Assembly (NCBI GenBank): GCA_025506515.1
Contig: CM046454.1
Coordinates: 36,878,503 to 36,942,502, forward strand
DNA: 64,000 nucleotides
Direction: 5' to 3'
Source of the DNA: Flaveria trinervia
Lineage: Eukaryota; Streptophyta; Magnoliopsida; Asterales; Asteraceae
Below are positions 23,505 through 35,365 of the stretch, one piece after another. The notes beneath the pieces are model-generated. The model searched no databases. It had not been told where the DNA came from and saw nothing but the letters and a program-made list of their open reading frames with translations. The translations under genes and the position numbers were made by a program. The stretch's first letter is position 1, and every line of letters starts with the position of its first letter.

Positions 23505-23644
23505 TTCTTTGTGCTGGTCAAATCTCTCAAAGTAACTTCCTTGTACTTCAGTGCATTCTAAGAGATAAAATCTTACAAACTCCACCTAGGCTAATGGTAC
23601 CAAAACTTAAAAATTATTATGAGTCATGATCAAAATTAAAGACA
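23505..23644 (-). repeat. H-family LTR, minus strand, right part (split by element B)
   Basis: The reverse complement matches the first 130 or so bases of the H LTR (27648 onward), including AGCCTAGGTGGAGTTTGTAAG and ACAAGGAAGTTACT. Its start, TGTCTTTAATTTTGATC, follows GAGGAA on the minus strand, as TGGTTTTGATTTTGATT does at 27648. The first five bases (TTCTT) are the right target copy of element B. Confidence 0.55.
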
Positions 23645-24237
23645 TTCCTCACATAATTTGACTTCGGAAAAGAATTATGTCATCAAAACTAATAACTACT
23701 TAGAGGAATTTACCTTCAGAAAGAAATTTTGATATCTTCTAAAGCTTAATCATGCTTCTAAGTACTTATTTGTTTTGAAGGAAAATTTTCTTCCAAAAGC
23801 AATTAGTCTCGAAAGTCTGTTTTCTCCTTAAATAAAACTTCTAAATCTTGATCTCTTTCCAAACAAAATCTATCTAGGAAGTTAAATTACTCAAATTACA
23901 TTTTCTTCTAAAGCATTTCTTTTTAAAAATTAAGGAATATCTTCCTAAGTCAATTTTGTTTCAGAATCTTTCTTTAAATGTTCGAAGGCAAATTACCTTC
24001 AGATGATTTTCAACTTCAACGATATCTACCTTTTTGTGCAGTTGTTATGATGTTGAACCGCATCCAGATTTCAAAGTTTTTCTTTAGTAATAACTTTGTC
24101 TCAAATCCAAGCATATAAATAGCCTTTACAATGGATCTCCCTCTCTCTACTTCTTTTTCATCTACAAATCTTCTTGCCCTAAATTCTCCATAACGTCTTA
24201 TTATTCTTTCAATCAATCTCCCAAAAGGTGTATAAAA
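23645..24237 (+). promoter_or_regulatory. Putative internal promoter before H-family ORF3
   Basis: There is no gene in this 590-bp AT-rich stretch. It contains many copies of short words around CTTC and GAAG (TACCTTCAGAAAG, CTTCTAAAGC, TTGAAGGAAAATTTTCTTCC), similar in type to those in the H LTR. They are followed by a TATAAATA box at 24114-24121 and the ORF3 ATG at 24238. The same order (words, TATA, ORF3) appears in elements D and E. Confidence 0.45.
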
Positions 24238-27200
24238 ATGGCCAATCATAAACCCCAAAACCAACCAAGCATTGTCAGGCATCTACATAGGCAACACAAC
24301 CAGGTTGCTCTACTATCCGTTGAGAAACACCCTAGTTTCTCAGGAATCTTCAACTTTCTTTCTTGCTCATCCTACGTCACTGCCTTTATCATAGACCCTC
24401 TTCTGTATGAAGATCAGCTGTTAGAGTTCTAGAGGACCTGTCAAGAGGTCATTATGGACGGTGAGAAGGCACTCTCTGCCTTAGTGCAAAGGAGGACAGT
24501 TTTCATCACTCCAACCACCATTAACCAACATCTGAGGCTAGATGATGAAGATGGTAAAGTGTCCTTCACTAAGGGGAGTAAATTGCTCATTCTAGCTAAT
24601 GGATTATGAAGGCGACTTCTCAGTCAATACCTTTAGGAAAGGAAAGGTATCATCTCAATAGAAATACCTCCTCCATGTTGTCTTCCACTCACTATGAAAC
24701 AACCATGGAGGATGGGACCAAGTTCGAGAAGATCTTTCCTACATAGTCCATGGAATGGTCTAGTGGATCAAGTTCAGGTATTCCCAGTTTGTATATACAA
24801 ATTTACTAGCTAACTCAGATTCCCTTGTATATTACATGTTCCCTAGATATTTCCAACACATTCACAACTGTGAATTAGGCTCACAGTTGAGGGGAACTGG
24901 TAAATTTCTAAAGTTGGGACTAATGAAGCCTGACATCTTTAAGATAATAAGGAAAATCGCTATTGGTTTTTTTAGGGTAGAAACAGCCCTTGTCCTAAAT
25001 ATGTTAGAGCAAGGTGCTTAAGGTGATAACTTGGCAATTCCAACCAATACTAAACTCGTACCTTCTTCATCTTCAGCGCACCCACAACCTCAAATCACCA
25101 TCAGCTACAAAACAAAATCCAAACCTACTCCTGCTCAGTCTATTTTAGATCGAGCAGGCCCGCATATACTCACCCATGAAGCAACAAGTTGAATCAAGAG
25201 CTCCTACTTATCTTGACGATCAAACCACTCCCATGCCTTCTATGATCAGTGTTGAGGTTACTCATGCTCAACCTAATGAGCTCACAACCCCATGAAGCTG
25301 TCATAATGTAAAGGAAATCCAAAGAACAAGAAAAAATAGTTGGTGGGGAGAGTGATAACTTTGGTCATGTCTTCTCATCCCTCCACGATTATTTTGATAA
25401 AGATAAAGGGAGTACGTAACAAAAGGTGCCACATTTAACACAAACTTCCATATCTGGTCTCTAAGGTGAGTCACCTAGAATCTCAAGTGACTACCTTACA
25501 AAGACAGGTGCTTAATTAGCAACTTGTGATCACCGATCTCAAGGGCAAGCAAGCTAAGAGGACTACTAGGCATTCTCAACCATGTCCACAAGAACCTATG
25601 GATGTGGTGGACCTAAACTCTACCTCACTTGGGCAAGTAAGTGATGCTAACAAAAAAGGGGAGAAAGTCACCACTATCATATAACATGGGAGCATAGCCC
25701 AAAGAATAGACATTGAGAATTCACCACCCTCACTTGTAATTGTCCAAACTCAACAACCTCCTTAGGCCCACATTAGTGTGGATGCCATATTTCAAATTTT
25801 ATTTAAGGAGGGTGATGTACCGAGGGCCATGTCCCCTCCATCCAACCCTCTTGACAATCCAATAGTAGGATGGAAGTATGAAACTAATAGAAGGACCCTA
25901 GTGTTTTCTAGATTCCAAGGTTAATAAGAGATCTTCAACATCTACAACATAGATTTCTATGAAAGCTTCCCTCTTATTAACCAGCAGCTTGTCAATCCAA
26001 GCCAAAATAGATAAGCTGATAGGTTACTACAAATGATCCAAATAAGGGTGTCTAAGGAGTTCAAAAAGAGAACAAGCTTATATAGATGGAGGCTAGCAGG
26101 GAAACTAGTTGGTTAATTGGAGATTGAGTTAGACCCTAAGTTTAGCTTTGAAGGGGAAACCTTAGTTCAAGGCCCAGGTATGGACCTAAACCTTGAGATT
26201 CATACCCCTTTAGCATCAATTACCTTCTGTGAGACATCAGTGGGTGAAGGTGTCTCATAACCTCTCCTTGGCTAAAGCTCAAATGCAGAACAAGTTCAAG
26301 AAGGATAATGCTCTCTCTTCCTTGAGTCATGCTGGCCAAAAACGGAAAGAAAGTCTTAACTTCTTAGGAGATCGAGGATAAGAAAAGGGATAGAAAGAGT
26401 AAACTAAGGGAAGAAAGAGTAAGAGAGACCTATAGCTTCATGCAGGCTACAATCAAGGCAACCCATAGGCCAAACACTTAGGAAGATGTGCTAAAGGCAG
26501 CAAGAACTAGGAACCACAATATAGATTATCTAATCTCTCTTCACTTGGAGGAATTAAATGAATTAGCAGACACAGAGGTGTCTAGAGAGAGGAAGGAGCC
26601 AGAGGATGCTAATTTGCTCCTTAAAATCAAAGAAGAAAGAAAGGAAAGGAAATTATATCAAGCTCCTTTCCTCTCTCTAGTTCAAGAACAACCTAAAGTA
26701 GAGTTTGTGGCTGTAGAAGAAGAAGCTCAAGTAGACAAAGAAAACGACACCAAGATGATGATCAACTACTTGAGTGCCATAGGTCTCTACCAGGTAGAAC
26801 ATTTACTTCTTTTATCTTATGAGGACATAGAGTTTTATCACCTTAAATGGTTGGAACAAGAAACTATCAAAGACAGAAAAGATTCTAAGAGAAAGATAAG
26901 GAAGGAAGCTGGAAAATCAAGGGCCGCCAATAAAGAAAAAATGATGAAATCTAAAGATGGACAAAGGATGTTGAGCTTCTTTAAGTTATATGGGTTCTTT
27001 GATAGGAGACTTGGTCCCATGTCCCTATCCATAATGGATAAGCATATCAAGGTGATCAAGCAGAAAATCAAGAGGAGTGAGCGTAAAGACTTGCATTCTA
27101 CATCAATTCAAGTTGCACGTGAAGTTAAGATAAAGGTTGAACCCCAAGAGATAATATAACCTAGACCTGGTGCAGATCCACAGCCAGCTTCATCTTTTGA

Positions 27201-27600
27201 CCCATAATAGGGTTGTAAACCTTCTTTGCGTGAAGGGGAAGGATCAAACTGAGAAGGATAAAAAAGAATGAAGTGATCAAGACCAACCTTCTTAGTTGAA
27301 GTACAAAAACAACAAAAGATGGCCATTAGAAAAGATTTAAATTCAAATAAGAAGAATAAGAAGTTTAAGGCATCCACCTTTTCTCCTCAAGATGAATTAG
27401 AAAATCCTAAGGGTGAACCAAAAGAGGTTGCTCAATCAACCACATTATTAGTAGAGCCTTTTACTACTAATACACCCATCCTGTCTGGGTGTATTCTCCA
27501 AACCCAAAAAAATGGTATGTCACAAGAGATCAAGGAGGTCCATAAGTATACTTCTAGCACAATATACTTGACCTACCTAAGAATGATCTCTTGGACATAA
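24238..27600 (+). pseudogene. H-family ORF3
   Basis: The ATG at 24238 opens a frame whose segment TAFIIDPLLYEDQLLEF matches TAFLLNPTIYPDSLRQFW of element D ORF3, followed by TVFITPTTINQHLRLDDED matching VVVTPAIIRQTLDLNDATF. A stop falls at 24430. Many broken pieces follow. The longest (26488-27159, 223 codons) is very rich in Lys, Glu and Arg with coiled-coil character, and a final piece lies at 27319-27600. The overall plan is an N-terminal domain, a Pro/Ser-rich middle and a charged coiled coil, as in other ORF3 copies here. An LTR starts 48 bases later. The function is unknown. Confidence 0.6.
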
Positions 27601-27647
27601 GGAAGTACAATGAGAGCCTGAGAAATCCAAACCAATTTATAGAGGAA

Positions 27648-28430
27648 TGGTTTTGATTTTGATTATGGTTGTAAACAAGTGAATAATCAAGACTCGTTAT
27701 AATCTTCAAGTTTTGATAATATCAGCCTAGGTGGAGTTTGTAAGACTTATCTTAGAGTTTGATGCTAACCAAAGATCTCTTAGGATGCACCGAAATACAA
27801 GGAAGTTACTCCAGAAGATTTGACAATGCACTAAGATAAATAACTAAATGTCAAATCTTCCAAAGGCAAAAATGAAGTGTTTTGAAGCTTGGAGACTGAT
27901 TTGTTTTGAAGAGAGGGAAGACATGCTTCTTTGACATATTTTTGACAAAAGCATAAGACCTTTTTGTTGCAAACTCTAAAGACTCGCCAACTTATATAAA
28001 TTGGTTATCATCTTTTTACTTTGGTCAACTATTTAGTATGGTGTCCTTGTCTATAACTTCCAACTATAGTACTTATATCCTTCTTTTAATACAATAGGAT
28101 ATTAGCTATGGCATATCATAATCACATGTCAAAAGGCAGTCTGCCTTTTAACATTACATTGATTTTGTTGTCTAGATTAGTGTCTGAAGATCTAGATTAG
28201 GTTGGACTCACCTTAGATTAGTGTTTATATTATGTTTAATTATAATAGGACATATATTAGATTACTTTGTTTGTGTTTGCATTGTTCTTGATTGTGTTTG
28301 CACTGTTTTGATTATTATTGAACACATTTTATTCTACATCATCATTGTGTTATTATAATGAATGTTTGTTAGTGATTTTGGATCATTTGGTCAATTAATT
28401 GTACTATAATTTGATCATTTTGGACCAACA
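27648..28430 (+). repeat. H-family LTR (joins ORF3 on the left to gag-pol on the right)
   Basis: It starts TGGTTTTGATTTTG after AGAGGAA and ends GACCAACA three bases before a PBS, about 783 bp. A TATA box (CTTATATAAA) is at 27991-28000. The start is supported by homology to the minus-strand copy at 23644. It serves as 3' LTR for the ORF3 to its left and as 5' LTR for the gag-pol to its right, so it is one LTR shared by, or recombined from, two elements. Confidence 0.6.
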
Positions 28431-28433
28431 AAA

Positions 28434-28445
28434 TGGTATTAGAGC
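28434..28445 (+). other. Element H primer binding site
   Basis: TGGTATTAGAGC differs by one base from the initiator-Met-type site TGGTATCAGAGC and follows the LTR end. Confidence 0.75.
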
Positions 28446-28639
28446 TTTTGTGCTCTTGATTGATTGAGATTTTGGTTGGTTTAGTTCAAAAACACTATTT
28501 CATTAATTATGGATCAAATTTGAGTGATTTTGATATTGGAATTAATTGAGATTAATTAGTTTTTGGTTGGGAAAGTTTTGGTAATCATCAGATCTTAAGT
28601 GCTTTAAGATATGGGTGATTTTGGATCAATTTCGTCTTG

Positions 28640-29022
28640 AAAAAACTTTTCAAACTCTTCTGGCGAAACTAAGTATATTCCAGCCAAATTACAGCTTCAT
28701 CCAGTGAAACTACAACATTGCTTCTTCATCCAACAAAACTACAATCGTTTTGTTTATTGTGTTGGTTTCTTCAACATCTATGAAAGTATCCATATTGAAC
28801 GAAAGTTCAACGGTGATTGCGCACTATCATTAAGCGAAATTGCTGCCGAATGTACATCTGAATGGAAGTTCAAGCTAATTGTAAGCGAAACTGTGTGTGA
28901 AACTAGAAGAAGCAAGCAGCTTGCTAGCGAAACTGCTCCCAAAATTCGTAGCGAAATTAGTAGTGAAACTGCAAGATTTTCAGCTAAACTAGTTCTTCTT
29001 CTACGAAAATACTTGCTTAATC
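28640..29022 (+). repeat. Element H leader with GCGAAACT word array
   Basis: The untranslated leader before gag repeats GCGAAACT and close variants (GCGAAATT, GTGAAACT) at intervals of about 15-25 bases, densest at 28830-28980. A 22-base stretch at 28951-28972 differs by one base from the reverse complement of 36365-36386 in a gypsy LTR. The open frame crossing it (28704-29030) is a by-product. Confidence 0.6.
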
Positions 29023-30660
29023 ATGTCTAAGATGGAACCTCTTACACGATCTGATTTGGAGAGTGCAGCACCAAATCGACCCCTGAAACCGATCAACGGA
29101 GATAACTTTGAAGACTAGAAGAGGTGTTTGAAAGCATTCTTTTATTACATAGATTGCAATCAATGGGAATCAATCATCATCGGTCTGTATATACCTATTG
29201 TTACTGTTAGAGATATTGTCTCTCAAAACAAGGATCCAACTACTTTCAATGAAAAGGATTTGAAGCTGATTGATAGAGATCAAAAAGTATTTGGAGAATT
29301 AACCATGCATCTTGCACCAGACATTTACAATCGCTTCACTGAACACAAAATGCTAAATCTTTGTATGATGCCTTATGTGAGTTTTATGATGGGAATGATG
29401 AGTTAGTCAAGGATAAAAGGATACAAGCTATGAAAGAGTTCAATTCATTTGTGGGTTACAATAATGAGAATCTTACTGATTTGACAAATCGCTTTCTGAC
29501 AGTGTCAAGCACACTGAAGAAATAAGAAGAAAAACTGACAAATTATGAACAAGTGAATAGGCCTACAAGTGAGAATGTTAATGCAAAAGAGAGATTAACT
29601 GATTACAAGCTCATGGATATCATCAACAAGTTAAAGTCCTTTGAATTGGATGTGAAGAGAAGAGTGTTCAATCAGTCTATGATGCCATCATCCAATTTTC
29701 CTCAAAATGCTGCATTAATCACATCCGTTGAAAGCTCGCCAATGCAAGCATCTAGACAAGGAGGAGAAACTACAAATGTTTCATGTGATCAACTCATTTG
29801 TGGTGGTAACTCATTCAGAGATCACTCTAACTAAAAAGTTGCTTCTGGAACCTCAATCCCATCTTATACAATGGCATTGTTTGGCATATTGTTCATAGCT
29901 ATGAGGCACTAGTGGCTGGTGAATTGAAAGTGAAAGGAATGACTATGGAATACATGTCATAAGTTGATCTAGATGACTTGGAAGAAACATACATTCAGTG
30001 GCAGATGGAAATGTTGACTCTTTGAGCTAGGAGATTTATAGAAATAACTGGCAGGAAGAACTTTGGAGGTGAAAATTCTTATTCTAAATTGGGTTTTGAA
30101 TAATCCAAGTTAAGATGTTTTAACTACAAGCAGTTATGACAATTCAAAAAAGAATGTCCTTTGCCAATAGTCACTGACCCAAGTAGCTCAGGAGTTCCAA
30201 GATTGATTTCTGGTGGAGAGAAGGAACACAATAAGCAGAAGAAAAAGACGACATTAAGTACTAGTTTTCATTGGGTGCTGAAGCCGAAGAAACAAAAGAA
30301 GAAATCAACCGAGCACTTTTTGATGAGATAATGGAGAAAGAGAAGAGTATGAAGGAGTTTGATCCTTTCAAAGAATTTACCAAGTAAGCTAAAAATCATC
30401 AGAATGTTAAGCATGAGGAGGTTGAATGAGACAGGTCAGAAGATAGATGTATGAGTGAAAGGAAGAATTGTGATGAAGAGAGTTTGATTGTTGATCTGGA
30501 GAATAATGATCTGAAGGGAGTTTAGGGTGAGAATATGAAGTTGATGAATAAACAATCAAAGGAGAAGGGCAAAGGGAAGTATGCTACTACATCCACTGTT
30601 GATGAAATCAAGAAAAGTACTCTAGTGTGTTAATATGACAAAGCCCTGGTAGCAAAGAAG
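29023..30660 (+). pseudogene. gag: Element H gag
   Basis: The ATG at 29023 opens MSKMEPLTRSDLES and reaches a TAG at about 29117. The body continues at 29128-29406 and 29553-29834 with DLKLIDRDQKVFGELTMHLAP, equivalent to the region around DEDKKLLEIDAKAHGILAMAL in E. Further on, a degraded zinc knuckle (C..Y...C-type, with a stop inside) lies at about 30115-30160. Gag would package the element RNA, but this copy is broken in at least six places. It belongs to a different copia subgroup from B, D and E, judged by the poor similarity of the leader and gag. Confidence 0.6.
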
Positions 30661-31900
30661 GTGGTGATGGGTCTCCCTTATAATATAATACAAGACATGT
30701 GCTCCTCTGCTTGTAAAATCAAATTATTTGGTATGTATAAAGTAAATCGTCTATTGCTTGACAATGGAAAAGATTTAAAAATAATTAATAATGAGCTTAA
30801 GCTAAATGAGTCAATATATTTTGTTAAATTAAATGAAGCTTTAAAAGAAAATGATCACTTAAAAAGAATTGTTGTTGAAAAAATGTTGAAACAAATACTT
30901 TGACTGAAAGAGTCTCTCTTACTAAGTATAAAACAAGTAAACATCAGTCAAAACTTGAGAAATGGACAACTTCAGGAATGAAACATGACGATTTGTGTAA
31001 GTCACAACAGGGGGCTAGGATTAAAATGTGTGGTTTATGAAAATGCTTCAGTTTATCCTCCTCCAAGTACTTACTGTTTTCACCTATTCTAGTTCCACAC
31101 CTTCTAATGATTTTATTCAAACATATACTAACAATCTATCTGCAGGTTTAGAAGGTGTTAGTCCTATGGACGTGCATGAGGAGTATGGTTATGGATCAAC
31201 GAGTGGACTTGGATGCAATAGTTTTAGTACACCTAAACCTCAACAATCTGTTCTAGATCCTAGTTCTAGTTTAGGTAATTTTTTGTTTCTAAAGTCAGTC
31301 TCAAACATCAACTCTATGTGATTAAGTGTTTGTTCCACTTCTTTATCAAATGATTTTACATGTAATGATGATGTTTCAAATGCTTGTGTGAGTGAGGTTG
31401 TGAATGATCATGTTATCGATTATAAATATAAAAAAAGTAACTGCTTTGAAAAATTCTCTTTACATCCCATTCCATCATTTACCCTATTTAAAATTTCACA
31501 ATCTAATGAACGGCTAATATCATCTTATAGTGCAAGCACAAGTGGTACAAGTACCACATGTATTTCAAAATAATGATGCTTTAACATTTGTAAATAAATA
31601 TTCATTAAAAGACCAAGTTAGAACTAGAGAAATGTATGAGACCTACAGTGATAATGATTCTAGCTTATTTGAGTGTGATGAGGAAATCTGTATAGATGAA
31701 ATCCCTGATTTGATTAATAATAGACCTAGATTAAAATCCCATTGCTTTAGATGCGGTAAAGATTATCATGTAGATAAAACTTGTCCTAAGCTTCATCACA
31801 GACGTGTTCATAAAAATTCTTTTGGGAGTAGATTAACTCATATTATTAATATTTTCTTTAGCAAAAAAATCTTCTGTCCCTAAACCTAAACTTATCCAAA
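30661..31900 (+). pseudogene. Element H gag-pol linker with CCHC knuckle
   Basis: A coiled-coil-like piece at 30661-30903 is followed by Ser/Asn-rich pieces and then an intact-looking CCHC motif, HCFRCGKDYHVDKTCP, at about 31741-31788 in the frame 31530-31883. This order (coiled coil, Ser-rich text, second knuckle, protease) matches the linker in elements D and E. Confidence 0.55.
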
Positions 31901-31959
31901 CTTGGGTTCCTATTTCAACCAATTAAATTGATCACTCTATTTTTGCAGGAGTTATCCAC

Positions 31960-32191
31960 TAAAGCTGTAAATAGTTTTGGGCATGTTGATATTGGAGGCT
32001 CTAGACATATGATAGGGTTGAAAGATTTATTGACAAATTATCATATCATTAATGGAGGTTATGTAGCATTTGCTAGTGACAAGAAAGGTGGTAAGATGAT
32101 TGGTCAAGGCGAGGTATCAAATGGATCTGTCACATTGGAGAAAGTTAATTTTGTGCCAGAGCTTGCATTCAATCTATTGAGTGTCTCTTAG
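31960..32191 (+). pseudogene. pol: Element H protease remnant
   Basis: VDIGGSRHMIG at about 31990-32020 corresponds to the VDSGGSMHMTG active site of element E. The Ser after the catalytic Asp has become Ile. Downstream FASDKKGGKMIGQGEVSNGS and FNLLSVS follow the family pattern. Confidence 0.7.
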
Positions 32192-32389
32192 ACCTGTGAT
32201 AAAGACATTCAGGTTTTATTTCTCTCAAAGGAATGCTTATTTCCGAGATCTAGGTTTAATATCCCTAACAAGATGGAGCTTATTGCAGCCCTGTGAACAA
32301 ATGATACACCTATCTTCTTGATATGGGATCTAAAGAATCAACTTCCACAATCACTTGTCTTCTATTCAAAGCTTCATCTTCTGAATTAT

Positions 32390-33260
32390 TTTTGTGGCAT
32401 CGCTTATTGGGTCATGTTAATTTCAAAAATATTAACAAATTGGTTAAAAACAATCATGTTAGGGGGTTACAATAAAAGACTTTTATGTTATTGAGAAATG
32501 TATGGCTTGTGCCAAAAGAAAACAACATAAGAAACCTCAAAAACCAAAACATGAATATAGTATTTCTAATCCCTCGAGTTGTTACATACTGATTTGTTTG
32601 GCCCAATAAGTGTAAAGTCAATTGCTAAGAAATCTTTTTGCCTTGTTGTTACAAATGATTTCTCTAGGTATTCATGGGTGAGGTTTTTAGCTCATAAAGG
32701 AGAAGCTGCAAAAGAGTTGCAGAAGTTAATTCTATCAATCGAAAAGATAAGCAAGAGGAAGGTAATGGCTATTCAAAATGAAAATGGTTGCAAACTTAGA
32801 AATCACATCTTTGACTCCTTTTGTGCAAACAAAGGAATTTTGAGACAATTCAGTGCTACTAGAACACCTCAACAAAATGGTGTTGTTAAGAGAAAGAAAC
32901 ATACCCTAATAGAAGTTGCACGTACCATGTTGATTGAATCTTCTCTGCTAATATTTTCTAGGCTAAAGCGGTGAATTGTGCATCATATGTCCTCAATTGG
33001 GTTTTGATTGTGAAGGACAAGATGAAGAATCCTTATGAATAGTACATAAAAGGAAGCCATTGATTGATTTCTTTCGTCCATTCAGTGTTCTTGTATCTTG
33101 ATGAACACTCATGCACAGAAGATGAAATTTGGGGCCGTGTCAGATGAAAGTTACTGTGTTTGTTACTCATCCTCTTAGAAAGCTTATCGTGTGTATAACA
33201 AGAGAACATGTATAGTGTAGGAGTCATTCAATGTTGATTGGTAGGAATCTAACTCTTTAG
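32390..33260 (+). pseudogene. pol: Element H integrase remnant
   Basis: HRLLGHVNFKNINKL and CMACAKRKQHKK mark the HHCC region (about 32400-32535). LHTDLFGP (about 32580) carries the first catalytic Asp. The second is changed to Glu (QNENG, about 32776), and the catalytic-Glu region reads GVVKRKKHTL (about 32880-32910) with Lys in place of Glu. The enzyme would therefore be dead even if the frame were open. A Pro/Ser/Leu-rich linker continues to 33626, where a gypsy LTR cuts the element off before RT. Confidence 0.75.
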
Positions 33261-33626
33261 ATGCCAAAACAAAACCTACATGCTTTTTTACCCAAATACT
33301 ATTTTCAACTCATTCAATCTTCCAGTTTTTGACAATGGTCCATCCTTCTCCAATGTTCAAATGAACATTATTCCTCCAGATCTATTACCTTAAGTTCCAC
33401 AAGTTCCTTCAAATTCATCATTCACCATCCGACCTTCGTTGACCTTCCATCTTTGTCATCATTTGGCATTCCACCCCCACTTGTTTCGGTATCTATTCCT
33501 TCAACACCAACTTCCACTCTATCTTAACATTATCCATCATCCCAACCTATTCAACCACCTCGTTCTCCATTATCTACATAATCTCAACCCCTTAGTCCAC
33601 CTCAATCCAATCCATTACCTTTAACC
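33261..33626 (+). pseudogene. Element H integrase-RT linker, truncated
   Basis: Pro, Ser and Leu-rich low-complexity text with no long frame, corresponding in position to the linker between integrase and RT in D and E. It ends abruptly at the gypsy LTR start at 33627. Confidence 0.45.
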
Positions 33627-35365
33627 TGTAAACCTGGTTATTTTAAAAGTTATGAGAGAAACAATAAAGTGAAGAAAAAAAGAAAGAAACACAATTTAAC
33701 CTAAGTTGAGGGGTTAAAAGTGTCAAAATGGCAAAATGTTTTAAAAGTTGGTGTTAAAGTGGGCATGGCCGCCCATGTTTCCCTCACACATCATTTCATT
33801 CAGATTTTTAGAGAAAAAGAAAGAACGAGCTAAAAACTCTTGGGTATTTGAAGAGGAGAATAAGAAGATCGAATTCATGGTTTTGTGGTGTTCTTAACCG
33901 GCCTTTGCCTCGGTTATATGCTTATTTGTGTTGTCTGTTCATTTATGTGTGCTTTTGGTAGGTTTTAGGTGTTTAACTTTTGGCAAAGGGGTTTTGAAGG
34001 AAGTCATACCCAAATAGCTACTAAGGTGAGTCTAGAACCCCCTTTTTACATGTTTTAAACTAATTTTGGGGCTGGGAATGCATGTATGAACATTTTATAA
34101 AATGGGTTTTCACCTGTATGTATGAGTGTGAATGTGTATGTGAGTGGGTTTGATTTTGGGTGATATATGATGTTATGATGTTTCCACGTACTTGTTTTAA
34201 TGCTTAGTATGTAAGGTTTAAACTAAGAACATGTTAGATGATGATTGGGGACTGAATTAAGTTGTTTAAGTGTGAATTAGACTACCCATGCGCCTAAATA
34301 GTGGCCCGTGCGCCCAACTGAATAAACTGTCTAAGTGTCCCCATGCGCCCAAAGTTCATTCACCCAAATAGTGTCCATGTGCCTAGAATTAGGCTGAAAT
34401 TGACTAAGTGTCCAAATGCCTAGAAAGCCCATGCATCCAGGCACTCATGCACGTGCATAGTGCCCATGCGCCTAGAAATGTGCCCAAACACCTAAGTGTT
34501 GGCCATGCGCCCCAATAGTGCCCATGTGCCCAGAAGTTCCCCATGCGTTTGAGTGTTCCCCTTGCGCCCATAAGGCCATGTGCCTGTATAGTGCCCATGC
34601 ACCTAAGACTTAGAAAATTTTACGAAATTTTGGGGAAAATGTAAAATGTAGGCTTTGACTTGGGATGTTCCTGGGGATATGTAAGTTGACTTTTGAAGTC
34701 TTTGATGATGTGATGGGTGATGTATGATGTGGCATGTATGATGAGGTGTGATTGATGCATGGTGATGTATGATGATATGTATGTTATGTATGATATGTTC
34801 CTTATTACGTATGGTGACATGACTTTACGTGGTGTGATTATGATAATGAATGTAAAGTATTATCTTAACAAACTAGAAGATTTAAGATAATAAAAGTGGA
34901 ACATAATGAATGAATGAAAAGTCTTTACAAGCAAATGAAAGGAGGTTCACAACTCATTGAGAGTTGCTAGCTCAACTGTGTGTTTATAGCGTGCGATCTT
35001 GGCTAACCCTTAAGAGTTCACACATAGGGGGAGTTAGTCTATGTGACTATTGCATACGTGCGATATGTGCCATATGTGCAATATGGGGTCCTTGTCACTT
35101 AACCCTAGATGATATACCTTTGTGCTCGGAGGTTAAGTACATGACATGACCTAGATAGAAGTGAGAGATAATAAATGTATGAAAAGTGCGATAAGTACGA
35201 ATTGTGTGAAACGTGCGATATGCATGAAATGAACGATGATGAAAGATAATAATTATTACCTTGATGTACGTATGATGTATGATCACGTGAGATAGTAAAG
35301 AAAATGTTTTAACGGATGAAAGGTAATATAATGTTTTTGTAAAACTAGAACTCACTCAGCAAGAT
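33627..35365 (+). repeat. Element G 5' LTR, main part
   Basis: It starts TGTAAACCTGG. It carries a tandem word region at 34283-34615 built on CCCATGCGCCTA and AATAGTGCC, and a long segment (34797-35286) that forms the left arm of a large inverted repeat. The LTR text CTAGAACTCACTCAGC at 35345-35360 is interrupted and resumes as AACGCTGAC at 37133. Confidence 0.6.
34283..34615 (+). repeat. Tandem words CCATGCGCC in gypsy LTR
   Basis: About fifteen imperfect copies of CCCATGCGCC or CCATGTGCC, separated by short AT-rich text such as TAAATAGTG or TAGAAATG. The short open frame on the minus strand rich in Gly-Ala-His is a by-product of this array. Confidence 0.7.

Noticed and set aside
34404..34598. 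Minus-strand frame rich in Gly, Ala and His
   Set aside because: By-product of the CCATGCGCC array in the gypsy LTR.
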